Shown piece by piece: positions 45,628 to 53,485 of a DNA stretch of 64,000 bases (position 1 is the stretch's first letter; each line of letters opens with the position of its first letter). The stretch covers positions 13,011 to 77,010 of the forward strand of contig CAYPZL010000004.1 of assembly GCA_964415045.1 (NCBI GenBank). The letters are read 5' to 3'. The position numbers were made by a program, and so were the translations under genes. This DNA is from CAYPZL01 sp964415045. GTDB taxonomy: Bacteria > Planctomycetota > Phycisphaerae > Sedimentisphaerales > Anaerobacaceae. A model generated the notes under the pieces. It did no database searches. It was not told the DNA's origin and was given only the letters and a program-made list of their open reading frames with translations.

Positions 45628-48348
45628 TCAAACCCCCGGCCGCGACCGCCGCAGCCGCTCCAGGAACGCCTCCGAGAGCTGTACGACAAATTCCCGCCCC
45701 GCGTCCTCGGCGCCGCCGACTGTATATGGCACACCCTCGCGGACCCGGCTCATCGCCTCGTCGTCGTAATACTCCACGACGAACTGCCCTGCCGCATGTT
45801 GGGCCACGTACAGATGGACAACACCGTCTTGATCGGTAACAGCCTGCTGCCCCCAGTAGTTGCCGCGACCGCTGCGGTGCTGGACGCTGATGCCTTCGAG
45901 GGGCTTGCCGGCCGAGTCGATCACCCTCACGGCGACCTTCATAGCGGACGGGAAATCAACGCGCCCCAGGTCGAGGACCTCGCCCTGTCGCAGCAGCACG
46001 TCCTCGAGAATTGCCGGGGCGAACTGTGGGTCGCGGCGCGTCATTTTGACCGTCAATTCAACGTCGGCGGGAACGTAAACACGGCTCGGCTCGTTGCTGG
46101 GCAGCTTGCTCTTGCGAAAGATGCAGCCCCCCCGATTTTCCGACCGGGCGGCCCACAGGTCTTTCAGCCACGGTGTCGGATCGCCCTCTTTGGTGTACCA
46201 GAAGAACCTCACATCCCTCTCGACGGCCAGACCCTGACCGCTCGGAACGTTCGGCTCGATGAGAATCGCCCCGGCCGGGAACAGTCTCATCTCCGGAAGC
46301 GATATCGCGCCGCTGTCGTCCGGCTCCAGACCACACGGGTGCCGGACTCCCGCGCTGTCCTGCTCGTACCAGAGCAGGCTCTGCTCGGCGCCGAGATAAT
46401 CTTCACGGATGGCAACGACCGACTCCAGAGACAGATCCTCCAGGTCAGTGGGCAGCGCAATCTCGAACCGCCCCTGCGAATCCGTCCGTGCGACACCCAG
46501 ATCCAGGCCGCACAAAGCCTGGAAGAATTCGCTTTTCGGGTCAACCTCGGGACCGAAATACAGGATTTGCTTCCTGTGCTCGGATTTGAGTCGCAACCCA
46601 AGCCTGCCCGGCGGAGCGGGATTTTGCATGACGATTGCCTGCGAGACAGGCGCGCCCGTAACACCGTGAACTACGCGACCGCGGTAGAGCAAGAAGGCTG
46701 GCTGTATCTCGACCGGCTCAAACACAATCGTATCGGGGCTTTCCGATGTAACTTCAATCGGGCCAAAGAAATATGTCTTACCGTTCCACGTCGCTGACGC
46801 CGAATACGTCCCGAACGGCAAGTCCTTCTTCTCCATCCACGACCCTTCGTACGCGACACCGCCGGAGTGCCCTTGCGGGCTCCGGAAACGAATGCTCAGA
46901 ACCACCTTCTTGAGCATCTCCGGATCGGCCACCGGCCCGAATTCATCCTCGAAAGCCAGCACGCCGGAGAAGGCCTGCGGACCTTGCGGCTTTCGCTGCA
47001 AGACAATGGTATGTTCCTGTCCGGCGGCCAGAAGGCCGCGAAACGGCTCGAAGTCCAATGCTTTGGGAGCGTGGATCATCACCTCGTACGACGCCCCCGG
47101 CGGCACGGGCCTGCCCAGCCTGCCCTCGTCCGTAGCCAGCGGAAGGTGCATCGCGAAAGTGCCCTGGGCATCGGTCAGAACCTTCGCGGGTTTGTCCCAC
47201 GTTGCCCGCCGTGGCCACCAGGCCTTGAGCCTCCCGCGGCCCGGCGTGCAAACCTCGCTGCACTCGATGACGGCTGCGGCAACGGGCTCCTCGTTCGCGT
47301 CCACCACCGTGCCCCATATGGAGCGCTCGTCGGCGCGGGTCCCCACGGCCGTGAGCGGGACCACGCACAGGCTCGGCGGCTCCTCGGGCCGGTACACGCC
47401 GATGGAGGGCTCAACGATGCCCATACCGTAGTTGGGATCGTGGACCAGGAAACTGCAGCCTTGTAGTGTGCTGTTTAGATGGGGAGGTCGCAGCCGGCCG
47501 GCCTCGTCGAGAGCGATGGAGGACCACGATTCCACCCTCGATTGGCCGGAGCTCCATGTCGCCGATGGAATGACTTCCACCTTCGCACCGGCCATCGGAT
47601 GACCCAGCGCATCCACGAAGACGCACCACTTGTCCTTCGCCAAGGCTGAGACCATGAACTTCCGTTCCTTCCGTGAGGCGGGAAACATCCGCGCCTGCAC
47701 GGGCCCGCAGTCCGGATGAAGGACCACAAACAGAACGCAGCGCAAGCGTGTGTGGATAGCGGTCCTTGGCGAGGGCATTCGTCCATTTGCATCCAGCCGG
47801 ACGTTGGCGATCCAGATCTTCCGACCCGAACTCAGGTCATAGTTGGAATCACCGACCCAGATCTCCACCTCTGCGTTTGCCAGCGGCTCGCGGAGAGGAT
47901 CGACAAACACGCACGGGAGCAACAGGAACTCTCGAAACTCTCCTGCTTGGAGGCTGAACCCGTGACCGGCCCGGTACGGATCGGCAAAGATGTGTCCGTT
48001 CATCATCGTTTCCACGACAGGATCCTGCTGATCCTCCGGCACCACGGCGACAACGGCATTCTCGATACCCGCCCCCGCGTCGGCCTGCGTTGCCACCGCA
48101 TCGAAGACGACATCAAAGCCTTCCAGCGGCACAGTCACGGTTGTGTAGGCCCGGCGATCGGCCTGCCAATCACGATAGAGCCGCACGACGGCCATGAGCG
48201 GAAGGTTCGGATCGCGCTCGGCCTCCGCGTCGATACCTATACTCTCGCTCGATGCAGCCGCCGTCGCGGGCGGCTCCTCATCGCCCAAAGCATACGTGTG
48301 GATCACCCCCAGGACCAAAACGATAGCTGTCGCGAGCGTCCGTCTCAT
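45628..48348 (-). CDS. Large exported protein with carboxypeptidase-regulatory-like domains
   Basis: ATG at 48348 with GGAGAGAG upstream; a TTG five codons earlier also opens the frame. Signal peptide MRRTLATAIVLVLGVIHTYA. The 906-residue protein has repeated beta-sandwich segments of the CarboxypepD_reg / Ig-like type: SIWGTVVDANEEPVAAAVIEC, VLTDAQGTFAMHLPLATDEG, YRGRVVHGVTGAPVSQAIVM, TDSQGRFEIALPTDL, VRVIDSAGKPLEGISVQHR. No catalytic motif is seen. Likely a surface or periplasmic adhesion or structural protein. Similar multi-domain proteins are common in planctomycetes. Confidence 0.78.
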   Translation of the reverse strand: MRRTLATAIVLVLGVIHTYALGDEEPPATAAASSESIGIDAEAERDPNLPLMAVVRLYRDWQADRRAYTTVTVPLEGFDVVFDAVATQADAGAGIENAVVAVVPEDQQDPVVETMMNGHIFADPYRAGHGFSLQAGEFREFLLLPCVFVDPLREPLANAEVEIWVGDSNYDLSSGRKIWIANVRLDANGRMPSPRTAIHTRLRCVLFVVLHPDCGPVQARMFPASRKERKFMVSALAKDKWCVFVDALGHPMAGAKVEVIPSATWSSGQSRVESWSSIALDEAGRLRPPHLNSTLQGCSFLVHDPNYGMGIVEPSIGVYRPEEPPSLCVVPLTAVGTRADERSIWGTVVDANEEPVAAAVIECSEVCTPGRGRLKAWWPRRATWDKPAKVLTDAQGTFAMHLPLATDEGRLGRPVPPGASYEVMIHAPKALDFEPFRGLLAAGQEHTIVLQRKPQGPQAFSGVLAFEDEFGPVADPEMLKKVVLSIRFRSPQGHSGGVAYEGSWMEKKDLPFGTYSASATWNGKTYFFGPIEVTSESPDTIVFEPVEIQPAFLLYRGRVVHGVTGAPVSQAIVMQNPAPPGRLGLRLKSEHRKQILYFGPEVDPKSEFFQALCGLDLGVARTDSQGRFEIALPTDLEDLSLESVVAIREDYLGAEQSLLWYEQDSAGVRHPCGLEPDDSGAISLPEMRLFPAGAILIEPNVPSGQGLAVERDVRFFWYTKEGDPTPWLKDLWAARSENRGGCIFRKSKLPSNEPSRVYVPADVELTVKMTRRDPQFAPAILEDVLLRQGEVLDLGRVDFPSAMKVAVRVIDSAGKPLEGISVQHRSGRGNYWGQQAVTDQDGVVHLYVAQHAAGQFVVEYYDDEAMSRVREGVPYTVGGAEDAGREFVVQLSEAFLERLRRSRPGV

Positions 48349-48671
48349 GATCTCTCTCCGCAAACAACCGCTCCTTGTTTCGCATGGTATCCCGTACCAG
48401 CGTAGTCAATTAAGAGTATACCCGATTGGCAAAGCGGAAGGAAAGAGATCTATTGTTTATTTTTGGAACGATTTCTTCCGCGGCAAGGTCATGGCTGCCG
48501 GCTGTCGACTGCAGCCTGCGACACGATCGGCTTGACGCCGGCGAACTGACGGAGAAACTGACCACGCGCCAAGGAACCTGCGAGGCCACCGGCGCCAAGA
48601 TCAAGGCGATCCGACAGAAGAAGCACTCCCGCCACAAGGCACACCAACGACGACGCTCCGAGATTCTCTCA
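48349..48671. other. Gene-free stretch of 323 bases
   Basis: Between the large exported protein and the first sulfatase no frame on either strand has convincing codon use, start signal or family resemblance. An AT-rich patch near 48410-48480 may hold the promoter of the exported protein. No repeats or RNAs recognised. Confidence 0.5.
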
Positions 48672-50081
48672 TCAATGCGTGAGGGGCTTTTCCAGGTCGA
48701 CCGGGTATTTTTGCCAGGGGACCGCGCCGGCCTGGCTGATGTGGTTTCGCAGGGCGGAAAAGAGCTTCTTGTACATCGGGTGGTTTTTGCCCAGCGGGTT
48801 TTCCTCTTTCGGGTCTTCTTCGAGGTTATAGAGTTCGAGCGGCTCGAAGGGGCTGTTTTGCACGAGCTTGAAGTCGCCGTAGCGCGCGGCATAGTAAGCC
48901 CGGCCGCCGTAGTGTCCGCCTTCACGGCGGACCCAGAACAGGACGCGGTCTTCCTCGGGTTGGCGCCGGCCCAACAAGGTGGGCAAAATGCTGCGCCCGT
49001 CGATCTCGTGGGCGACGTCGGCGCCCGCTGCTTCGCAGACCGTTGGGAACAGGTCCATCGTCAGGGCCACGCGGTTGCTGCGCGAGCCCGCTTCGATCCT
49101 CCCCGGCCAGACCGCGCACATCGGCTCGCGGATGCCGCCCTCGTACATGTCCTGCTTGCCGGCGCGAAGCGGGCCGTTGTTGGCGCCAACGCTGAGCTGG
49201 CCTCCGTTGTCGGAGGTGAAAATCACGAGTGTGTTGTCACTGAGACCGGCCTCCTTCAGCGCTTCGACGACTTTGCCGATCCCATCGTCAAGGTGTTCGA
49301 TCAACGCGACCAGTCTGGCCCGCTTGTCACTGATGCCTTTCTCGCGCCGCTTGACGCGCTCGACCCACTCTGCCGGCGGCTGGATCGGCGTGTGCGGAGC
49401 GTTATACGCCAGATACAGGAAGAAGGGCTGTTTCTTCGCGGAACGCTCGCGAAGGTAATCGACGGCCCATTGCGTGAACAGATCGGTGGCGTGTCCTTGC
49501 GGGTCGATCTCTTTCTCGTTGAGCCGCATGTAGTTGTACCCGTGGCGAGTGTGCTTGTAGTAATCGTCCATCATGTCGCCAAGGAAGCCGTGGAAATGGT
49601 CGAAGCCGCGTTCGTTGGGCTTGTTCGGCGAAGCCAGGCCCAGATGCCACTTGCCGACGATGGCGGTATGATAGCCCGCTCGTTTGAGCATCTGAGGCAG
49701 CAAAACCGCGTGCGGCGACAGGTGGCCCCAGTTGTTCGCAACGTGCGTGCGAATCACGCCGGGCACACCCACGAGGTCGGGGTAGCGGCCGGTCAACAGC
49801 GACGCCCGCGTCGGCGAGCAGACCGGGCAGTTCGCATAGAACCGGTCCAACCGCATGCCGCGCGCGACGAGCTTGTCGATGTTCGGCGACCGCAAATCCG
49901 TCGCCCCGTAGCAGGAAAGATCGCCGTACCCAAGATCATCCACCAGGATCACCACAATATTCGGCTTGGCGGCGACCGCGCGACCCAAGCTCGCACGCAA
50001 TTTCGATGTAGCCATCACCGCCACGCCCACGCCGGCAAATCGCAAGAGACCACGTCTTGTCACACGATCTTCGTTCATCAT
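48672..50081 (-). CDS. Tat-exported sulfatase, Cys-type
   Basis: A 469-residue arylsulfatase-family enzyme. A twin-arginine signal (TRRGLLRFAGVGV) directs it out. Metal-binding aspartates sit in IVVILVDDLGYGDLS, and the formylglycine motif is CPVCSPTRASLLTGR with Cys88 (CxPxR). Further signature GKWHLG and a C-terminal metal motif VIFTSDNGGQ. It hydrolyses sulfate esters, probably on algal-type polysaccharides. A sulfatase-maturing enzyme is needed but not found in the window. The tandem partner is the sulfatase at 50577, with cassette 2 between them; the SD GGAGG lies directly before the two ATGs at 50081 and 50078. Confidence 0.95.
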   Translation of the reverse strand: MMNEDRVTRRGLLRFAGVGVAVMATSKLRASLGRAVAAKPNIVVILVDDLGYGDLSCYGATDLRSPNIDKLVARGMRLDRFYANCPVCSPTRASLLTGRYPDLVGVPGVIRTHVANNWGHLSPHAVLLPQMLKRAGYHTAIVGKWHLGLASPNKPNERGFDHFHGFLGDMMDDYYKHTRHGYNYMRLNEKEIDPQGHATDLFTQWAVDYLRERSAKKQPFFLYLAYNAPHTPIQPPAEWVERVKRREKGISDKRARLVALIEHLDDGIGKVVEALKEAGLSDNTLVIFTSDNGGQLSVGANNGPLRAGKQDMYEGGIREPMCAVWPGRIEAGSRSNRVALTMDLFPTVCEAAGADVAHEIDGRSILPTLLGRRQPEEDRVLFWVRREGGHYGGRAYYAARYGDFKLVQNSPFEPLELYNLEEDPKEENPLGKNHPMYKKLFSALRNHISQAGAVPWQKYPVDLEKPLTH

Positions 50082-50089
50082 ACCTCCAA

Positions 50090-50127
50090 CCTCTGCGTCC
50101 CTCCGCGTTCTCTGCGGTTAGAGATTC
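50090..50127 (+). repeat. Cassette 2, outer left direct repeat
   Basis: Starts CCTCTGCGTCCCTCCGCG and ends TTCTCTGCGGTTAGAGATTC; matches 50539-50575 except for a one-base gap and about two substitutions. It lies directly upstream of the sulfatase start, so it forms that gene's leader. Confidence 0.8.
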
Positions 50128-50129
50128 AT

Positions 50130-50157
50130 AACCGCGGAGGACGCAGAGGACCGCAGA
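50130..50157 (-). repeat. Cassette 2, inner inverted repeat
   Basis: AACCGCGGAGGACGCAGAGG followed by ACCGCAGA; complementary to the outer copies apart from an internal deletion of about nine bases. It sits between the outer left repeat and the GxxExxY stop and can form a long hairpin with the outer copy. Confidence 0.75.
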
Positions 50158-50160
50158 GAT

Positions 50161-50538
50161 TCACAAGTCGTTTACCATCCTCTTGAGACCATTCTTGAGT
50201 CGAAGGACGTTGAAATTGATAAGCAACCCGACCTTCTTCCCACTGAGTTTCAGGTAGGATAAGAGTTGAGCTTGGTGAAGGTGGGTTAATGTGTCAACTG
50301 CTTTCAGTTCAACGATAACTCGTTGCTCGACCAGCAGATCCAGCCGATAGCCCAGATCGATTTTTACTCCTTCATACACAACAGGCAGGCCAAGTTGTCG
50401 TTCGACTCTCAAACCTCGCTTTTGGAGTTCATGCATCAAGCACACCTCATACGCATTCTCCAGCAATCCGGGTCCGAGCACCGAATGCACTCGTATAGCG
50501 GCGTCAACAACTTGCGCGCTAATTTCATTCAATTCCAT
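50161..50538 (-). CDS. GxxExxY-family protein, predicted RecB-like PD-(D/E)xK nuclease
   Basis: A 125-residue protein, roughly half identical to the copy at 44702. GLLENAY carries the signature (Gly24, Glu27, Tyr30). The nuclease core is Asp67 (GYRLDLLV), Glu77-x-Lys79 (VIVELKA) and QLLSY (Gln91, Tyr95), at exactly the same positions as in the other copy. The ATG follows the right repeat by a few bases, so the repeat itself must carry the ribosome site (GCAGAGG) and any promoter. The two copies are too diverged for a recent local duplication, which suggests separate arrivals. Confidence 0.85.
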   Translation of the reverse strand: MELNEISAQVVDAAIRVHSVLGPGLLENAYEVCLMHELQKRGLRVERQLGLPVVYEGVKIDLGYRLDLLVEQRVIVELKAVDTLTHLHQAQLLSYLKLSGKKVGLLINFNVLRLKNGLKRMVNDL

Positions 50539-50575
50539 CCTCTGCGCTCTCCGCGTTCTCTGCGGTTAGAGATTC
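50539..50575 (+). repeat. Cassette 2, right end repeat
   Basis: Starts CCTCTGCGCTCTCCGCG and ends TTCTCTGCGGTTAGAGATTC. Direct repeat of 50090-50127 and inverted relative to 50130-50157. It abuts the GxxExxY ATG on one side and the stop of the upstream sulfatase on the other. Confidence 0.8.
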
Positions 50576-50576
50576 T

Positions 50577-52076
50577 CTACAGCGAGTCGAGCTGCAGCTT
50601 GTCGCCGGTTTTTTCCATCCAGCGGTGCAGCTCGGCGTCGAGGTCCTTGACCCGCTTTGCGTAGCGCGGATTCTCGGCGAGGTCCTTCGTCTCCCAGGGG
50701 TCTCTCTTGAGGTCGAACAACTGCACCTCGTTGACGTGCGGGTAGCGAATCAGCTTGTACCGCTCGGTGCGAACCATGCGTTGGAAGTTGCGATACGCTC
50801 CGTAGACCGAATCGTAGAGTTTCTGTTTCCGGCCCGCCAGAAGAGGGACCAGGCTGGGGAACTGCACCGTTTCGGGCGTTTCAATGCCGGCCATCTCGCA
50901 GGTGGTGGCGAAGGCGCTTTGCAGGTAGACCATCGCGTCGATCTTTCGGCCCGCCTCAATGCCCGGGCCGCAGAAGACATACGGCATGCGGACCGAATGA
51001 TCGTACTGGTTTTGCTTGCCCATCAGTCCGTGCTGTCCGACAGCCAAGCCGTGGTCGGCCGAGAAGATGATGATGGTGTTGTCGGCCTTGCCGCTTCTTT
51101 CCAGGGCGTCGAGGATGCGGCCGATGTGGTAGTCCGCGTGCGTGATGATCGCGTAATATTCGCTGCGATGCACCTGCACCGCCTCCTTCGTGCGCGGGAA
51201 CGGCGCCAGCCGCTCATCGCGCAGCTTGTGGTCGCCCTGGTCGAACGGATGCTCGGGCACGTAATTCGGCGGGATCTCGATATCCTCGGGCGGGTACATA
51301 TCGACGTATTCTTTCGGCGACTGCCTCGGATCATGTGGAGCGTGGAACGCCACGTACATAAAGAATGGATTGTCACTCTTCGTGACGTGGTCCTCCAGGT
51401 ACTCGATGGCGGTGTCGGCCCAGAGCTTGCTGCTGTGGACGATCTCGCCGTCAACGTTGCGCCAGTGACCGGCGAGCGTTTCGTCCGAGGGGCTCCACGA
51501 GTTGCCGGGCCGGGGCCGGTCGTATGGGTCCTTGACGATGCCCTTCTTCTTGTTTTCCTCGGCGTTGGTGTCTTTGGATGGGAACATGCCTCCGCCGGTT
51601 GGGCCGATCGTCTTGAAGCTGCGTTTGAGGGCCTTGTCCCTGTTGTGCCACTTGCCGGTCATGAAGGTGTCGTAGCCCGCGTTGCCGAGCGTCTCGCCCC
51701 AAAGCGGATAATCGCCGCAGTCGTCGCCTCCGCAGGTCCAGAGGTAGCGACCCGTGTTGAGCATGGCCCGGCTGGCCACGCAAACGGCCCCGTGCCAGGC
51801 GCCCTGGTTGAAGCAGTGCGTGAACGTCGTGCCCCGCCGGACCAGCCGGTCCATATTCGGCGTCTTGACCTCGGGGTTGTTCAGGATGTTGAGTGTGCTG
51901 AACGCCTGGTCATCGGTAAAGAGGAAGAGAATATTGGGTCGCTCTTTGCCCGCAGCGGCGAACGAATTGGCCGGGGCCAATCTACCTTGCGTCGCGGTAA
52001 TGCGTCCCAGAGTGGAACAGGCCAAACCGGCGCCGATCATTTTGAGGAACTCTCTTCTGCGAAATAGATCATTCAT
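50577..52076 (-). CDS. Tat-exported sulfatase, Cys-type (CxAxR)
   Basis: A 499-residue sulfatase. Twin-arginine signal FRRREFLKMIGAG. Metal-binding DD in ILFLFTDDQAFST, formylglycine motif HGAVCVASRAMLNTGR with Cys99 in the CxAxR variant, then MTGKWHN and IIFSADHGLAVGQHGLMGK with further metal and sulfate ligands. Predicted to remove sulfate from a polysaccharide or glycan in the periplasm or outside. Its stop codon touches the right end of cassette 2. The different motif and length suggest a substrate different from the neighbouring sulfatase. Confidence 0.95.
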   Translation of the reverse strand: MNDLFRRREFLKMIGAGLACSTLGRITATQGRLAPANSFAAAGKERPNILFLFTDDQAFSTLNILNNPEVKTPNMDRLVRRGTTFTHCFNQGAWHGAVCVASRAMLNTGRYLWTCGGDDCGDYPLWGETLGNAGYDTFMTGKWHNRDKALKRSFKTIGPTGGGMFPSKDTNAEENKKKGIVKDPYDRPRPGNSWSPSDETLAGHWRNVDGEIVHSSKLWADTAIEYLEDHVTKSDNPFFMYVAFHAPHDPRQSPKEYVDMYPPEDIEIPPNYVPEHPFDQGDHKLRDERLAPFPRTKEAVQVHRSEYYAIITHADYHIGRILDALERSGKADNTIIIFSADHGLAVGQHGLMGKQNQYDHSVRMPYVFCGPGIEAGRKIDAMVYLQSAFATTCEMAGIETPETVQFPSLVPLLAGRKQKLYDSVYGAYRNFQRMVRTERYKLIRYPHVNEVQLFDLKRDPWETKDLAENPRYAKRVKDLDAELHRWMEKTGDKLQLDSL

Positions 52077-52093
52077 GGGTTTTTCCTTTGCGT

Positions 52094-53185
52094 CTATGAG
52101 GTCTCGTCGCCCTTCTTCTCCGGTTGGTTTCTCAGTGTCCGCTGCAAGGCCTCGAAGGAGCCGGCCTTGGAGGCCCCTTCGATGGCTTTGACCGCAACGT
52201 CCTGAACCTTTTGATACGCGGCTTCTTGCTGTTGGGCCAGCTTGGCGAGCTGTTCGCTTTGTTCCCGAACGCTTTTTTCGAGGGACTGGATTCGAGCGGC
52301 CAGCACGTTTTTCTCGCCTTCGAATTCCTTTTGCATCAAGTCCTGGCGATACTTGGCTTCGAGTTCCACCTGCTCGGTGGTCTCTTTGACAGCTTTGGCA
52401 ACGGCGGCCTCCAGGCGTTCCGGGAAGGCCCCGACCTGTGCCTGTAACGATTCCAGCTCGCCCTCCCGCTCGGCGAGCCGCTGCTCGCGTTCCTGGAGTT
52501 CCTTCTCGGTGCGCTCCTTGATCGCTTTGGTCTGGCTGGCAATCATTTCCTTTTCCGCCAGCAGGCGCGCCTTCTCATCTTCGAACTTATCGCGGGCCAG
52601 TTGTTGTTCTCGTTCGAACGCATACCGATATTCCTCTTCCTGGCGCTTCCGTTGTTTGGCTTGTTGTTGCTCCCATTCCTTGGCTTCGGCTTGACGCTCG
52701 GCCTTTTCCTTTTCTCCACGCTGCCGCAGCATCTCGATCTCCTGCGTCAACGCGTTCCTTTTCGCAGCCATTTCGGTCTCGAACGTCTCGCTTTTCTGGT
52801 GCTGTGACTCGATCAAGGCGGCCAAGCTGGCGGCGGACCGCTCGATCTCGTAGACTTCCTTAAGTTCGCGCTCCTTGATTGCAATGGCCCGTTGGGTGGT
52901 CTCGAATCGCTCCACCTCGCCGGTCAGTTTCTCGGCCAGTTCCGAAAGCATCTTGTTGATATCGTTTCGGAGTTGACCGATCTCCTGGCTGACTTTGTCG
53001 GCTGATAGGTCGGTCACGGCGGCCACTACTTGCGCTTCCTTTTTTGCCTGGATCGTCTGCTCCGGCTTGAGTTGTGTTCTCTCCTTCTCGCGGAGTTGTT
53101 CCATGGCGTTCTGGTAGGCGTCCAGCAATTCGCGTTTGGTGTTTTTCATACTGAGACCGTCTTCGGCCTTTTTTTGTGGCGGCAC
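52094..53185 (-). CDS. Cytoplasmic long coiled-coil protein, 363 aa
   Basis: GTG start with AGGAG 10 bases upstream; an ATG at 53149 is an alternative. From about residue 25 to 340 the sequence is almost continuous heptads rich in Glu, Gln, Lys and Ala (EIEMLRQRGEKEKAERQAEA, EREQQLARDKFEDEKARLL, KELQEREQRLAEREGELESL). No signal peptide or membrane segment. Probably a structural or scaffold protein; no specific function can be given. It lies 17 bases upstream of the sulfatase start in the same direction. Confidence 0.75.
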   Translation of the reverse strand: MPPQKKAEDGLSMKNTKRELLDAYQNAMEQLREKERTQLKPEQTIQAKKEAQVVAAVTDLSADKVSQEIGQLRNDINKMLSELAEKLTGEVERFETTQRAIAIKERELKEVYEIERSAASLAALIESQHQKSETFETEMAAKRNALTQEIEMLRQRGEKEKAERQAEAKEWEQQQAKQRKRQEEEYRYAFEREQQLARDKFEDEKARLLAEKEMIASQTKAIKERTEKELQEREQRLAEREGELESLQAQVGAFPERLEAAVAKAVKETTEQVELEAKYRQDLMQKEFEGEKNVLAARIQSLEKSVREQSEQLAKLAQQQEAAYQKVQDVAVKAIEGASKAGSFEALQRTLRNQPEKKGDETS

Positions 53186-53262
53186 TGTCTTGTCTCCTCA
53201 TCTGTCGATTAGGGTCTGGCTTTTTTGCACATGACGGGCCCGTTCGCCCGAACGTCAAATCC

Positions 53263-53290
53263 ATTGTACAGCGAACGAGGTGGACCGCAA
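53263..53290 (-). promoter_or_regulatory. Predicted promoter of the coiled-coil / sulfatase transcript
   Basis: On the minus strand TTGCGG (53290-53285) and TACAAT (53268-53263), 16-base spacer, about 80 bases before the GTG at 53185. The surrounding 300-base gap (53186-53485) holds no convincing gene. Confidence 0.38.
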
Positions 53291-53485
53291 TACTTGTTGG
53301 CCGAAACGATGCACCCGGAGGCGGTCGAGGCCTCCGCTCACGATCGTTGTACGCCTCCCTTCCCGGCCAGATCCTTTGGCACAGCCTTGCCCCTTCAACT
53401 GCGGTCAGGCCAAGCTCTGCTCCCCCGCATAGGGGAAAACCCGCCTCCGTATTCCGATTGCGTCCGTTGCGGTGAGACCTTGTCG

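Larger units (their letters stand above)
50090..50575 (-). mobile_element. Putative GxxExxY cassette 2 with composite CTCTGCGG-type ends
   Basis: The right end (50539-50575) and the far left end (50090-50127) are nearly identical direct repeats ending in GCGGTTAGAGATTC; an inverted copy (50130-50157) lies just inside the left one. The GxxExxY gene fills the middle. The unit is inserted between two sulfatase genes and touches the stop codon of the upstream one (50577). Repeats resemble those of cassette 1 in the core CAGAGA. No transposase is present; the extra left copy may reflect a second insertion or end duplication. Confidence 0.55.

Noticed and set aside
48410..48925. Minus-strand frame extending from the exported-protein gap into the sulfatase
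   Set aside because: Most of it is the sulfatase in a wrong frame, and the remainder has no start signal or family features.
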